Source of the DNA: Teratosphaeria epicoccoides
Lineage: Eukaryota; Ascomycota; Dothideomycetes; Mycosphaerellales; Teratosphaeriaceae
Assembly (NCBI GenBank): GCA_021401465.1
Contig: JADDMT010000161.1
Location: forward strand, 1-54,984
Reading direction: 5' to 3'
Length of the DNA: 54,984 nucleotides
The stretch's first letter is position 1. Each line of letters opens with the position of its first letter. Below are positions 22,726-33,487 of the stretch, piece after piece. Both the position numbers and the translations under genes were made by a program. The notes below the pieces were generated by a model. That model made no database searches, was not told the DNA's origin, and saw nothing but the letters and a program-made list of their open reading frames with translations.

Positions 22726-25700
22726 TCTACTTAGTCCTAGTTAACTTAAGCATGCCCTAAGTGCTACATTAGAGGCATCTGTTTCGACTATAATAGGCTT
22801 ATCTAGGTCGAATACAAGTAAGATTAGCTAATCTGTAAATCGTCGCTTAAGTTCCTTAAAGGCATTCTATTAGGCGTCGTCCTACATAAATAGTATATCC
22901 TTCGTAGTAAGAGTCGTAAGTAGTGCCATAATCTTCGAATAGTTTGCTACAAATCTTTAGTAGAAGTTAGCAAACCTAAGGAAGGACTATACTTCCTTAA
23001 CATTAGTTGGCGTAGGCTACTCTTTTACGACTTAGACTTTCTTAGTGTCTATCTTGATTCTATTCTATGCTACTACGTAGCTAAGGAATTGTACTTCCTG
23101 CTTATGAAACTCGCTCTTCTAAGGCTTAACCTTTAACTAGTAATCCTGGAGTTTCTGAAGTACCTTGCGCATGTAAGTCCTATTTTCTTTAATCGTCTAG
23201 GAGTAGACGAGGATGTCGTCTAGGTATACAACTACAAAGACGTCAAGGTACTCTCGTAGCACGTTGTTAATAAATGCCTGCTATGTAGCTAGGGCATTTG
23301 TTAACCTAAATAGCATGACTATGTACTCGTAGTGTCTAAACCTAGTTCGGAACGCGGTCTTCTATTCTTCGCCTTCCTTAATTCAAATTCGGTTATACGC
23401 TCTAGGTATGTCGAACTTCGAGAACTACATTGCTCCTTGTAGGCGGTCCTGCAATTCTGAGAGCAAAGGAAGCAGATAACTATTCTTTATCGTGATGTTG
23501 TTTAATCTACGATAATCTACGCAGAGTCGCTAGTCATCTTCCCCCTTAGGCACAAACAGGATCGGATATCCGGCTAGGGACTACGACTTGCGGATGAAGC
23601 CTTTCTAGAGGTTGTCTTCTAGGTATTTCTAGAGAATCTCTAGTTTCGCCGCTAATAACAGGCGAACTGATTGCTTCGTTAGTATCTTGCTAGGGAGTAA
23701 GGGTATCCTGTGGTCCTACTCCTAGTGTTCTGGCAGAGCTTCTTAGTCGGGTTCTTCCTCGAAAAGAGTAGCGAACTCTTTATACTTATTAGGAACTATG
23801 AATTCGACCCTGACTTCTGTTTGCGTTGCTTTAACCTATAGGACGTGCACTTCCTGTTCTAGATCCTTAATAGCGGCTACTATCTCGCTTGAAGTCATAG
23901 CACATATTTCGATCTTGCCTAGTGCGTCGTACACTACAGGTAGAGGTATCGATCTTGAGAGTTCTAGGAACTAGATCCTCTCATTCTTCTAGTCGATATA
24001 GGGGTTAGCGTTTCTTAGCTATAGTAACCCTAGTACTACATCCGAGCCTAGTGACTCCGTGATGTTGAACTAGAGCATCTCTTAGTAGCGTCCTATCCGT
24101 AGAGGCATCATCTTAGTCTCTTTGTCAACTACTCCTTAGTTGTACGTGACCGGCTTTCCATTAATCGCTTGTAGCGAGAAAGCATTCGTCTTCGCCTGTA
24201 GCTTTATCCTAGCTGTCCTGGCGAACTTAGGCGTCATGAAGATTCTAGTACATCCTGAATCTATTAAGGCCCTAGCTAGCGTCTCGTTAATGTGCACCTA
24301 TACTCTAAGGTTGTCCGCGTATCTAGCGCCGATCGCGGCACATTGTTGCAGCCCTGTCTAGTCTGTCCGTAGGTCTAATTCTAGCGGACCTCGTCGTTTC
24401 CCGAATAACTGTCTTCACGGACTAGTTCAGGGATCGTGCGGTCTCGGCTTCTTCTCTGAGCGTTACCGTTCTCTAGCCTAAGAGGTCGTTCTCGCTCTTA
24501 GCCTCGCTGTTCCTACGCGTTTCTTGCGTACTCTATCTTTAAGTAGTAGACTTAGAGTCGTAGCGCTCGTGAAATCTAAATACCTTCGTGGGTTAGGTAG
24601 CCTCCCTAGGGCGTAAACTCTACCCTAAACAGTACAATTTCTTGGACAACTTTCTGATGCGCGTGAGGTTGATCTACGACTAGTAGTCTCCTCAGGTGTC
24701 GTCGCATACGGTCGGCTAGTTCGTTATACTAAAGCTAGTTGACGTGTTGTACTCTATCAATCCATGGGTAAGCCTAAGCCTACTAGTTCTATATGATTCG
24801 GATAATATCAAGTCTGATGTTATGCGGCAGCATGGCCTATCGCTCTATGCTCTTGTCTTCCTTAGAATCAGGAATGACGGCTTCGACAATCTCGTAGTTG
24901 TCGTCCGAACCTTCTTCTTCTTCTTCTAGCTCCTGTTGCCTCAGGACTGTCGCACTAGAAGGTATACCCCTTAGCGCACAGATTGACTATGCCTTGTTTC
25001 GGCTAGGGTACTATCCGGAACTATCTTTATCACTCATGTGAATTTGACAATCGTCGTCATAGCACGTAGTCTAAGTAAGTGCGGCATAGTCTAGTTCTCG
25101 AGTAGCGGCGGCCTTTTGCTAAGGTGCCGTCGTTGTCGCGCGAGCCTGCTCTATCCTAGGCGGCTCTTAGCGTTGCTTCTTAGCAAAACATTCGCGGGCA
25201 AAGTGTCCTTTCTTTCTACAGTTGTAGCACTCGAGATTACTCTTGTCGAATGGCTTCTTCAGACCATTCTAGGGAGGAGAGCCCTTCTGCAGCTTTCCTT
25301 AGGGTCTATTCCTCGGACGCCCCTTAGTCGCATCTAACTCCATAGGTTAGAGACCATAGTAATCGCTTCGCCATTTTAGTGCTAATCGTTAGACATTATG
25401 GTTAGCCTGTGCTAGCTTACGATTTCCATGTTGTCGTTCTTGCTGTCGTTCCTAGATGCGATTATCGATTCTAATCGCGAGATCGCTTATTTCCTTGAAT
25501 GTCGTTAGCCGATCTCCCTAGGCAATTTCGTCTTTAACTGTCTCCTTTAGTCCCTAGTAGAACTAAGCGGCTAAAGCATTATCATTCTAGTCGACTCGAG
25601 TAGAGAGGGTCTAAAAGTCCGCGCGGTACTTAATGGCGGAACCCTTCTGCTAGATTCCTAGGAGAGCTCTCTCGGCCTCTTGTTGCTTATTACCGAGCCT

Positions 25701-26162
25701 AAAAGCTTCGTGTAATGCCTTAAACAAAGACTTGTCTAAGTTAAGAATCTCCCTAGTTGTCGTCTTCCTAGCTTTAACGTTGCTAACATGATCTAGATAA
25801 TCTGTTAGATGAGGCTAGATAAACTTAAACGCTAGTCCCTTTAGGTAAGAGACAATGTACATCATTTGCTTATAATGTGTTATAAACCGTTCCGTATCTA
25901 TGTTAAATGCTAACTAGCATTATAGGATAAACATCTCGACTTGAGATCGTTGTCCTATGAACTCTGTAGGGCTTCCTATCTTGAAGCCGTTGTTACTATA
26001 TCTATTCCCGGTAGTTAAACCTGCGATAGATGCTAGAGCTATCTCGCTAAGGTAAATAGATTTAAGCTACTACGTAATTTAAGGTATAGCGGCAACTTGT
26101 TCTTGTAGTGTCGGTTAATTGTCGCTAGAAGTTAAACTAACAGCTAAAGAACTACTTAACAT
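22726..26162 (-). pseudogene. A3 gag-pol, 3' part deleted, RIP-mutated
   Basis: Gag starts at ATG 26162. A textbook CCHC zinc knuckle (CYNCRKKGHFAREC) lies at 25188-25229, in frame with that ATG. A retropepsin motif ALIDSG follows near 24260, then reverse transcriptase with YLDD at 23215-23226 and the start of RNase H. The sequence then joins an LTR at 22725, so integrase, chromodomain and the antisense ORF are missing (about 2.5 kb relative to A4). Many TAG stops. This is the only copy in the window that shows A gag and protease in full. Confidence 0.88.
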
Positions 26163-26221
26163 AGGCGTATGCTAAGCGCTCGACAAGTCCCCTAATGCTT
26201 CCTTAGAAGTAGTGCTCAAAA

Positions 26222-26691
26222 TGTTATAAGGGTAGGTACCGATAGTAGGAAGGTAACTAGGTGTTAGACTCGTAGAGCTATAAAGAATATCGACAATGGC
26301 AATTGTCCTTATAACTAACTATCCCCTAGGGAAAGGGAATTAAATTAAGCATGAAGCTCCTAACTACCTGTCCTAAAGCTATTTCTATATACTAGAGAGA
26401 CAGAGCAGCTCTATTAGATCTGTTAACAGACCTAACAGATCTATGTCTGTAGATCTATAGACTAACCCTATAGATCTAAGGGTCTATTATCCTATGACAG
26501 ATCCCTTTTTCCTTATAGGCCTGTAGATCTGTAGACTAACCCTATAGATCTAGGGATCTGTCCTTACGTGACAGATCCTTTCTCCTATGACTATGCCTAT
26601 GATTCATAGTACTCCTATAACTATACTATGACTCATAGCACTTAGGACCCTCATGATCCTAAAACCCATAGTACTCCTGACACTCATGACA
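26222..26691 (-). repeat. Family A LTR, 5' LTR of A3 (470 bp)
   Basis: TGTTATAAGG (TGTCAT with one transition) to CTCATGACA at 26691. It is the rightmost LTR of the A1-A2-A3 array. It abuts a relic reading frame at 26694, so the array interrupted older coding sequence. Its matching target-site duplication (expected CTACG) is not visible because the left end is outside the window. Confidence 0.9.
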
Positions 26692-26693
26692 CT

Positions 26694-27146
26694 ACGCCTA
26701 TTCGCAAGGTTGTAACGCTAGATAGCTTCAAGTTCTACATGTTTAAAGCTAGGCTCATGTTACTAAAGTTCTACACTAAGAGGGCTAACATAGCAGCTAA
26801 GATACTAAGGACTAGCGGCACGTTTAAGCACTTCCCTCTAGATGTCACAACCGTAGCTGTAGCTATAGCTATACTTAAGACAGAGGCAGAGTAAGCAAGG
26901 AACTAGATTACTAAGTAGTCGGCTTTGTCGCCTGCTTAAAATCTACTGTTAACGCTATTAAAGCCGCTAATAGCTAAGCTAACAGCCAAGCTATTAAAGC
27001 AGATAACAGCTAAGCTATCAAGGCAGCTAACAGCTAAGCTAATTAAGGGTAAGAAGATAAAGAAGCGCCCTACAAAGCTTGATATTAATCTAAACCTCAT
27101 TATAGACACTCTAAGGGGTAAGGAAAGGTTAAATTATAAGGAATGA
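26694..27146 (+). pseudogene. Relic ORF of unknown function with 8-residue repeats
   Basis: A plus-strand frame reads from the LTR edge to TGA at 27144-27146, with four in-frame stops clustered at about 26880-26935. The first 63 codons are open and include FKFYMFKARLMLLKFYTKRA. The second half has Ile/Leu-Thr-Ala-Lys-Leu repeats and a basic KGKKIKKRP stretch. The 5' end was cut off by the A array. I do not recognise the family; a decayed transposon or repeat-borne gene is most likely, given the AT-rich surroundings. Confidence 0.4.
26955..27038 (+). repeat. 24-bp imperfect tandem repeat
   Basis: Three 24-bp units of the form CTATTAAAGCAGATAACAGCTAAG at 26955-26978, 26991-27014 and 27015-27038, with a 12-bp half unit at 26979-26990. 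They encode an 8-residue repeat ending TAK in the relic frame. Confidence 0.75.
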
Positions 27147-28200
27147 TACTCGTAGTACTCTCGCAATGTAATCGCCATAATAAGAAACAAGGGGGTTAGT
27201 ACATAATAGGTTACAGGGTTAGTATACGTTAATATACAAGCAATTTAAATGAAAGATAATGCCGTTCGTAGTGCTGCCGCTATATAATCGCCACATATTG
27301 ACATTCTATGCTACTACATAGCAGCATTAATAGCAGCATAGAAAATGCTACTTGCTACATACTTGCTATACTAATCGCTATATCTACTACTCTATCTTAG
27401 CCCTATACTATGCTAACAGCTACTTGCGCTCCTAAGCGTTCTACTATAGTAGTGACATACTAAACGACTACTACTATAGCTTCTAACACTACAGCTTTAA
27501 CACCTGTATATAATAACCCTATTCTATAAAGCGCTACCTAAAGGTATTACCTATAGCCTCTTACTCTACTATATAACCCTCTAAACTATCTACTCGCTAA
27601 GTAATAGCAGCTATAGCCGCATTACTACTAATATTACTGCCTTTTACACCCTCTAAAGTCTTGATTTGCTAAATAGCTATAGTTAGAGCTACTTCTAAAC
27701 AGACTAATTTCTCCTTAGTAGTCTTAATATGTAGCTTAGTAGCTAAACAACTACCCCTGCTATAGCGCTTGTAGTAGGCGTAAGCCTTGTTACTATGATT
27801 AGCGAAGACCTTATATATAAGCTTATAGTATATGTAATTATTATATAGATTAGGCGCTAGCTTGCCCTTGTTAGTCTCTATGATGTAGCTAGCTTAATCG
27901 AGCTTGCGTATCTGCGCATTGTTGCCCTTGTTAATGTAGCTATCCTACTTGTTTTAATTGTAATACTAATAGTCCTGCTAATTAGTAGTAGTTAGATAGT
28001 AGAATCTAATAGTTTTATTAGCTGCTACTACTACAAATGTACTGCGAATAACTTACTACTAGGCTATGATAGTGATACTAGCGATTTTGATTACAATATT
28101 CTTTGATAATAGTGTTAGAGCGCGTAGATTAAGTGTATTGTAGAAGTAGTAAGAGTGTAAGAAGCAAAACACTTATACCTAGAAGCTATCACTTCACTGT
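27147..28200. other. AT-rich decayed DNA, no gene seen
   Basis: About 1 kb rich in TA dinucleotides and TAG triplets with no ORF above 60 codons that I can support. Short motifs such as AGCAGCATTAATAGCAGCATAG recur. It is probably an old, heavily mutated transposon. Composition changes to ordinary genic sequence close to 28200. Confidence 0.5.
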
Positions 28201-28522
28201 TATAATACTACTGCCTACAATCACGTGTAATTCGCTTCACAATAGCTGTAATAATCGCTACAATAGCTTGTGAAAGCACGATATTGAGGAAGTGAAGTTC
28301 GATAATGTCATGATGGCACGGTCCGAGCGCCACCAAGGGCTCGTGACCGCGGCTGAAACAAATTGCGAATATCCAGCTCAAGGCGCACTTCAAGAGGCGA
28401 GAACGTCGCCACAGAGCATCTCACATCAAGCTGGTATACATTTTGCTGACAGACTACAGTCTTTCGCTATGCTATGCTAACAAGGCCACCACGTTCGACA
28501 GATTTCGTCCACGAGCTTGTGC

Positions 28523-30538
28523 TTACGATAGATACCTGGCATATGCCCACCGAATCCTAGCAGCTGTCTTTCGCTGCTTCTCCAGCCCAATGCGAACATC
28601 ACAAAGCTCATCAGCATCCTCGCTGAACTCCTTGTAAATCTCTGCCGGCATCGCCTTCTCGTTCGCTTGCCTTAGGCCATGAACTTCGCAGAGTAGGAGA
28701 CCTTGGTCTTTGTAGTACAGCTCGCCGTACTCTGTCGGCGTGCTGTTTGTGAGGATGCGATCGATGTTGCGAAGTTGGCGGAGCATCTTACCGTGCTTGC
28801 GCGCTGCTTTAGAGCCTCGCTTCTCGGAAAGCGAGGATCGGAAGTATTGCAAGACGTAGTAGGTCACCAGCAGACCAGGCGTCAGTCCGATGAAGCCAAA
28901 GACGAGCTCCTGTGACTTGAGCAGTGAGTCGATCCCGCCTATCGCGACCTCCACGTCGACCTTGGTCTTCTGCACCTGAATCAGAAGCGCTCGGATCAGG
29001 TTGCCGCGCACAGTTCCCATGAATGGCGATGCAAGATCCTTCTCATATGCTCTCAGTACTGGCGTCAGGTCGCCTTCTCGTACCTTCATCCTAATGTCGG
29101 CGATTTCAGCCTCCGTCAGCTTGGCGTTTGATCCGGCGGCGTTAATTGGGTTGTCAATCGCAAAATCGACCACCATCCGCTCTAGGCTGTCGCGGTCTCC
29201 TTCCAGTGACCGCTTCGACATGATACTGACCTCGCTACCTTCGTCATGGCGGATGGTCTTAATGACCCTTCCAGTCGGCTCGACGACCCAGTTGCTCCAG
29301 AAGTCAAGAATGGTGGTGCCAAGGTCCTGAATGCCCTGAAGTATCTCCGCTTGTCTGTTGAGTATTATACGCAGAATCGTGCCGCTGGATAAGACACCGA
29401 GGGTCGCAGGTAGCCAGTACCGGACAAGTCGCGAGGGTCTACCATGGTCTTTGATGTATGTTTGTATTGATGTTGTGTACTGGGGCAAACCAAGGGTCAG
29501 CACCCTGCTCAGACGCTCAGCGACAGCGTGTGGCTGCAGTGCCGATCCTACTTCCACGCCGGTCTCCTCGTAGATTTCGCCACGATACAATGGATCGTCA
29601 TCAGTAATTTCTGCCACGGCCGCATCGAACTTTTCGACGGGCGTAGCTAGGTCTTTCACTTTGGCCAGAACGGCTTCCATCAGAGCGACATTGCGTGACA
29701 CTGACACTTTCCATCTTTTGCCTGTGTCTTCAGCATGATGTGTCGACAGGCCTTCGCCATGCGCACTTTCATTCGCCAGGCCTTCACCCAGCAACACACC
29801 TAAAGCATTGGCGTTCCGTATCCGCACCTTCTTCAACGCGGCTTGTTTCTGCCTGATCTCGCTCCTCAGCCTAGTGACTGGGCTCAAGATTTGCTTCTGC
29901 ACCACTGCCACACTTCGCTCCTTGACCACCCGCCTTACAAGCCCATAGAACTCCTGCCATCTCTTGCCAATTGTTTCCTGAGCATCCTGTCTCGCACCGT
30001 TGATACTAAAGTTGCCTCCTCTTGCTTTGACATCTTCCCACACTGTGCTCGTCCAACTCCAAAATTGGAACGGTGAGATCTGAATACCGTAGAGCGCACT
30101 GTAGCTTCGAGAACCAAGAACCTCATCCCAATAATACAGATCGTCCGCAATCGCAACGGTTTGATCCAATATTCGTTTGAGCACGTGCCCATAAGTTTGC
30201 GTGGTCGCCTTAGATACTACTAGCCATTCTAGCTCAGTCTCAAAAGGCTCTCCATCTGCTCGATCCTCCTCTTGTACAGCTGAGGGCGCTTCTGGCTGGT
30301 CTGATGAAAGGGTCGAGAGAAATAGCTGTATCTGCCCTGGGGAAAGCAATGCTCTGCTGTCTGCTGTACCCGGTGTGAGCCCTCGAACGCAAGCCTGCAA
30401 AGCCGTCAATCTCTTCGAAAGCGGCGGAAGATCTTTCTCGTGAGACGCGCTTGAGACACTGGAGACTGTCTGTTTGGAGAGCTGCAACCGATCTAGCTGT
30501 GCGTCTATGCGCCGGACTTGGTCAATGACGAGGCTCAT
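28523..30538 (-). CDS. NCA2: NCA2-family mitochondrial protein (nuclear control of ATP synthase)
   Basis: A single exon, ATG at 30538 to TAA at 28523, 671 residues, within the usual range for fungal NCA2. Conserved blocks seen: DDLYYWDEVLGS (132-143); WLPATLGVLSSG in a first hydrophobic segment (about 373-394); FWSNWVVEPTGRVIKTIRHD (413-432), a hallmark of the family; FGFIGLTPGLLVTYYVLQYF (547-566), a second membrane segment. In yeast, Nca2 acts with Nca3 on expression of the mitochondrially encoded ATP6/ATP8 subunits; a mitochondrial membrane location is inferred from family and hydrophobicity. No in-frame stops or RIP marks, in contrast to the DNA 300 bp downstream. Confidence 0.93.
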   Translation of the reverse strand: MSLVIDQVRRIDAQLDRLQLSKQTVSSVSSASHEKDLPPLSKRLTALQACVRGLTPGTADSRALLSPGQIQLFLSTLSSDQPEAPSAVQEEDRADGEPFETELEWLVVSKATTQTYGHVLKRILDQTVAIADDLYYWDEVLGSRSYSALYGIQISPFQFWSWTSTVWEDVKARGGNFSINGARQDAQETIGKRWQEFYGLVRRVVKERSVAVVQKQILSPVTRLRSEIRQKQAALKKVRIRNANALGVLLGEGLANESAHGEGLSTHHAEDTGKRWKVSVSRNVALMEAVLAKVKDLATPVEKFDAAVAEITDDDPLYRGEIYEETGVEVGSALQPHAVAERLSRVLTLGLPQYTTSIQTYIKDHGRPSRLVRYWLPATLGVLSSGTILRIILNRQAEILQGIQDLGTTILDFWSNWVVEPTGRVIKTIRHDEGSEVSIMSKRSLEGDRDSLERMVVDFAIDNPINAAGSNAKLTEAEIADIRMKVREGDLTPVLRAYEKDLASPFMGTVRGNLIRALLIQVQKTKVDVEVAIGGIDSLLKSQELVFGFIGLTPGLLVTYYVLQYFRSSLSEKRGSKAARKHGKMLRQLRNIDRILTNSTPTEYGELYYKDQGLLLCEVHGLRQANEKAMPAEIYKEFSEDADELCDVRIGLEKQRKTAARIRWAYARYLS

Positions 30539-31169
30539 GTTTGAATGTTAAGTAGCACGCATTTTGATTTTCCTGGGGAAATGCTAAATACAGTCCAACA
30601 AGTCTTATTAGAAGTACGGTAGTTTTGGCCAGCAGCACACGAGCAGCAACTTTGCGCGAGCACATGCAAGTCAAGAAGCAGTGACGCACACCACATGGCT
30701 CGAGCGTCCCTCCATCAAAGGTTCATCTCCCTGCTCAAACTGCATGATCGCGTTCCCACAGGCCCTGGCTGCAAACCTGTCCGATGAAGAAAAGGTTGAA
30801 CAGTAGTCCCGCCGTTCTTGGTCCTGGTTCGCTCGTCTGAGCAATGCCGTCGAATTGCGTGGGGTTCTGCGCAGCCTAAAACACCCCTGCCTTGATTTGA
30901 TCACCTGATGACTACGGCGAAGTACTCATTTGATCTGTAATCTGCCGTTCTCGCAGACTTGATACATACACTGCGATACTTCCGTCCTCCTTCACAGCGT
31001 TCCTAGGCTGTGTGACCTAAAGCTCATCGTCTCGCTATACTAACGCCAGACTCCCTGTCATGCCAGGCTAAATTGCCCATAGAGGGCGCGGCGAGTTGCG
31101 CCAGAATGCTCCATTCGCTCAAAAACGGAACTCGGAAGCTGGATGAATCTCTTGCCACCGCGTGCACAC
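30539..31169. other. NCA2 upstream / ERG25 downstream region
   Basis: 630 bp between two minus-strand genes. It should hold the NCA2 promoter and ERG25 3' untranslated region. The ORF at 30671-30904 shows no recognisable protein. I see no clear TATA box. Confidence 0.5.
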
Positions 31170-32254
31170 TTACTGCGCCTTCTTCAACTTTGCCAACTTC
31201 CTATCGCGCCGCCTCTTAGCCGCCTCGGGGCCAGACTCGGTGTCAAGGACATAATCCCACCACCTGAAAGAGCTGGAGTAATTGCCTATGAACTTCTCGT
31301 GGTGAGTGTCATGATGGTCGGCACCTGCCCAGAAGGGGAGGAAGTGGTGCAAGCTCCAAGGAAACTCGTAGCCGGAATGCGCGTCTATCGCTTGGAAGAG
31401 ACGGAGCACAATCCAAATGTACATGGTCAGGATATGCAAATCCCTCGTGAACGCACACCAGAGGATGGGTGAGCCAACAGTGCCCAGGCCGAGGACCATG
31501 ACCTCAATCGGCGAGGCATACTCAGCTGCCAGACCAAACGGCGCAGAGTATTGGTGGTGGATCTTGTGGATGTTCTTGTATAACGGTCCCCAGTGCATCG
31601 CGCGGTGCGTCCAGTAATGCCACGTATCTTCCAACACGAAAAAGATGCAGATCTGGTAGAACATCGTCCAGATCGACGGAAATGGAACGCCAGTCTCAAG
31701 GCCGAAGAACTGCGCCATGGGATGGAAGAGCCAGATCTGAGGCAATTCAACGGTGAAATGGCTCAGCAGAACCAGCTTTGCGCAATCCCACTGCTCTTTC
31801 GCCGAAGGTATCTTTTGCTATGATCGAGATCAGCGACCGTACTTATCCTTGTCCCAGCAATTTGCGCCCACTTACATTCTGGATCTTGTATTTGTTCAGT
31901 GCGGGTATTTGGTCAATTATTATCCACGGCAGGCTTCGTCCGAAGTATACCATTTCGTGCATGAGGAAGGACATGATGCCCGTCGCAAGAACATCGTTGC
32001 CGATAAACGCATACCACGCCGCCCATAATCGCTCGAAGTAATTGAGCTGTATGTTGTACGTGGAGATTTTGTTGAACTCGTGCCAGTAGGTATGTTGGCT
32101 GTGGGGAAGCATCGCGTCCGCGATCGATGTGTAGGTAGCATTATTGCTGTTTCGCAGAAGACGAAGTCAGTATCTTCAATTCGCCATCAGCGAACTCTTT
32201 GTTGAGGGAAGTTACGCACAACACGTCCATTGTGTACGTCGTAAGGGAAGCCAT
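31170..32254 (-). CDS. ERG25: C-4 methylsterol oxidase (ERG25), 3 exons
   Basis: Proposed exons: 32254-32238, 32146-31876 and 31811-31170; 309 residues. The product is the ER membrane di-iron oxidase that starts C-4 demethylation in ergosterol synthesis. All three histidine boxes are in exon 3: HRAMH, HKIHH and HDTHH. The conserved N-terminal block LATGIMSFLMHEMVYFGRSL is in exon 2. The protein ends KKAQ, a KKxx ER-retrieval signal. Intron 2 (31812-31875) has donor GTAAGT and is phase 0, giving KIQN-IPSAKEQW. Intron 1 has a CTGAC branch site near its 3' end, but its donor is uncertain: GTACAC (used here) or GTGCGT 18 bp further downstream both keep frame. The first exon is therefore the least secure part. 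Confidence 0.92.
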
Positions 32255-33487
32255 CTTTCCCAAGTGGCAATTGGTCTCGTTCCTTGAGGAATGCGACCAG
32301 AATATTATTGTTGTACTGTGGATTGGAAGAAAGACGTCGCAAATAAACGCTCTCCTTGCCTGCCGGCTCTCTACGCAATCCAAAATATCGAACCACCTTC
32401 GAAACGCTAATGTGTCTCGGCGGTCGGACCCGTTATTCAGGGACTCAGCCCAACAAGCTTTCAGTGATTTGTTCTATCGTGATAAAAGCGGGCCCGATCA
32501 CTAGTGTCTGTAAACTGTGCATGATCATCCCTGTCAGAGACGGACTCCCGGCAGCAGCGAATCTTACAGTTTCAGCAGATTGCCGCAGGCACGAGGGGCA
32601 GCATCCATATGCCATGTATCCAGAGATGAATACGCCGTTTCTGTCTGGTTGACGTGGATGACTGCTGAGCCCTGGCCGAATGCCTATTGTTGACATGGAC
32701 GACAATAGCGTTGAAACTCGAAGCATAGATCTGGCTTACGCTTCACTCGAATCAAGGTCACTCATCATATCCTTACGAAAGAAGATGCACATTCCATAGG
32801 GCCTTTGTCGAAGCGCAGACCGAGGAGTGCACTGATCCGACTTGGTCCACACACTCCTTCATGCAGTCAGAAGCAATTGAAGAACAACATCTGTAGCAGC
32901 GTCGATGGACAGAGCGCCTGTACCAACTCATTATCTGCAAGCAGGCAGAAGCAAATGAAGAACAACACATGATCCCACCAGTCAGTCAACCCGTCCATCA
33001 GTTGAGACATCTGAATGCTCGTGGTCACTTGTGTCGATGATATTATTGGCTCATCACGTTTTGTTCAGTTCACCAGACGACCGATCGACTGCATGATGCA
33101 AAGATTGAAACAACAATACCAGCCAGCACAAGCTATATCGCTCAACATTCTCTTTGAACTTCGCATCTGGTCGTTTCGTTCGTGTATCCGCTAAATGAGT
33201 GATTTCAAACTTTGCAAACAATGCAGTATTGACATCGTACGACTTGAAGATCGGAGTCGGGCAATAAATCCCTTTGTTCCGCCTCAAAGCGCATGACACA
33301 TGATGTGATGATGTTGTGGTGTGATGTGAGGCGACCTCCACTAATCCACTCGTCTTACATCCAAACGTCGCCCCACGCTCTAAAACACCCATCGTCAATC
33401 GCATCCAAAACTCTTCCGTTTTCCTTTGACTCGGTATGTGAGAGACAAGAAGCCGGTCCGGGCCACGCAACCGAGTATCCCGCGCCA
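32255..33487. other. ERG25 upstream / kinase downstream region
   Basis: 1.2 kb without a supportable gene. The minus-strand ORF 33054-33488 directly follows the kinase stop and resembles no known protein, so I take it as untranslated sequence. It contains the short direct repeat listed separately. Confidence 0.5.
32863..32967. repeat. Imperfect 27-bp direct repeat, 78 bp apart
   Basis: Copies at 32863-32889 and 32941-32967 match at 25 of 27 positions (core CAGAAGCAA-TGAAGAACAACA). They lie upstream of ERG25. The function is unknown; it could be a chance local duplication. Confidence 0.6.

Noticed and set aside
27300..27560. Possible CRISPR-like or satellite array of AGCAG/TAGCA repeats
   Set aside because: Repeats are short, irregular and not evenly spaced; the genome is eukaryotic.
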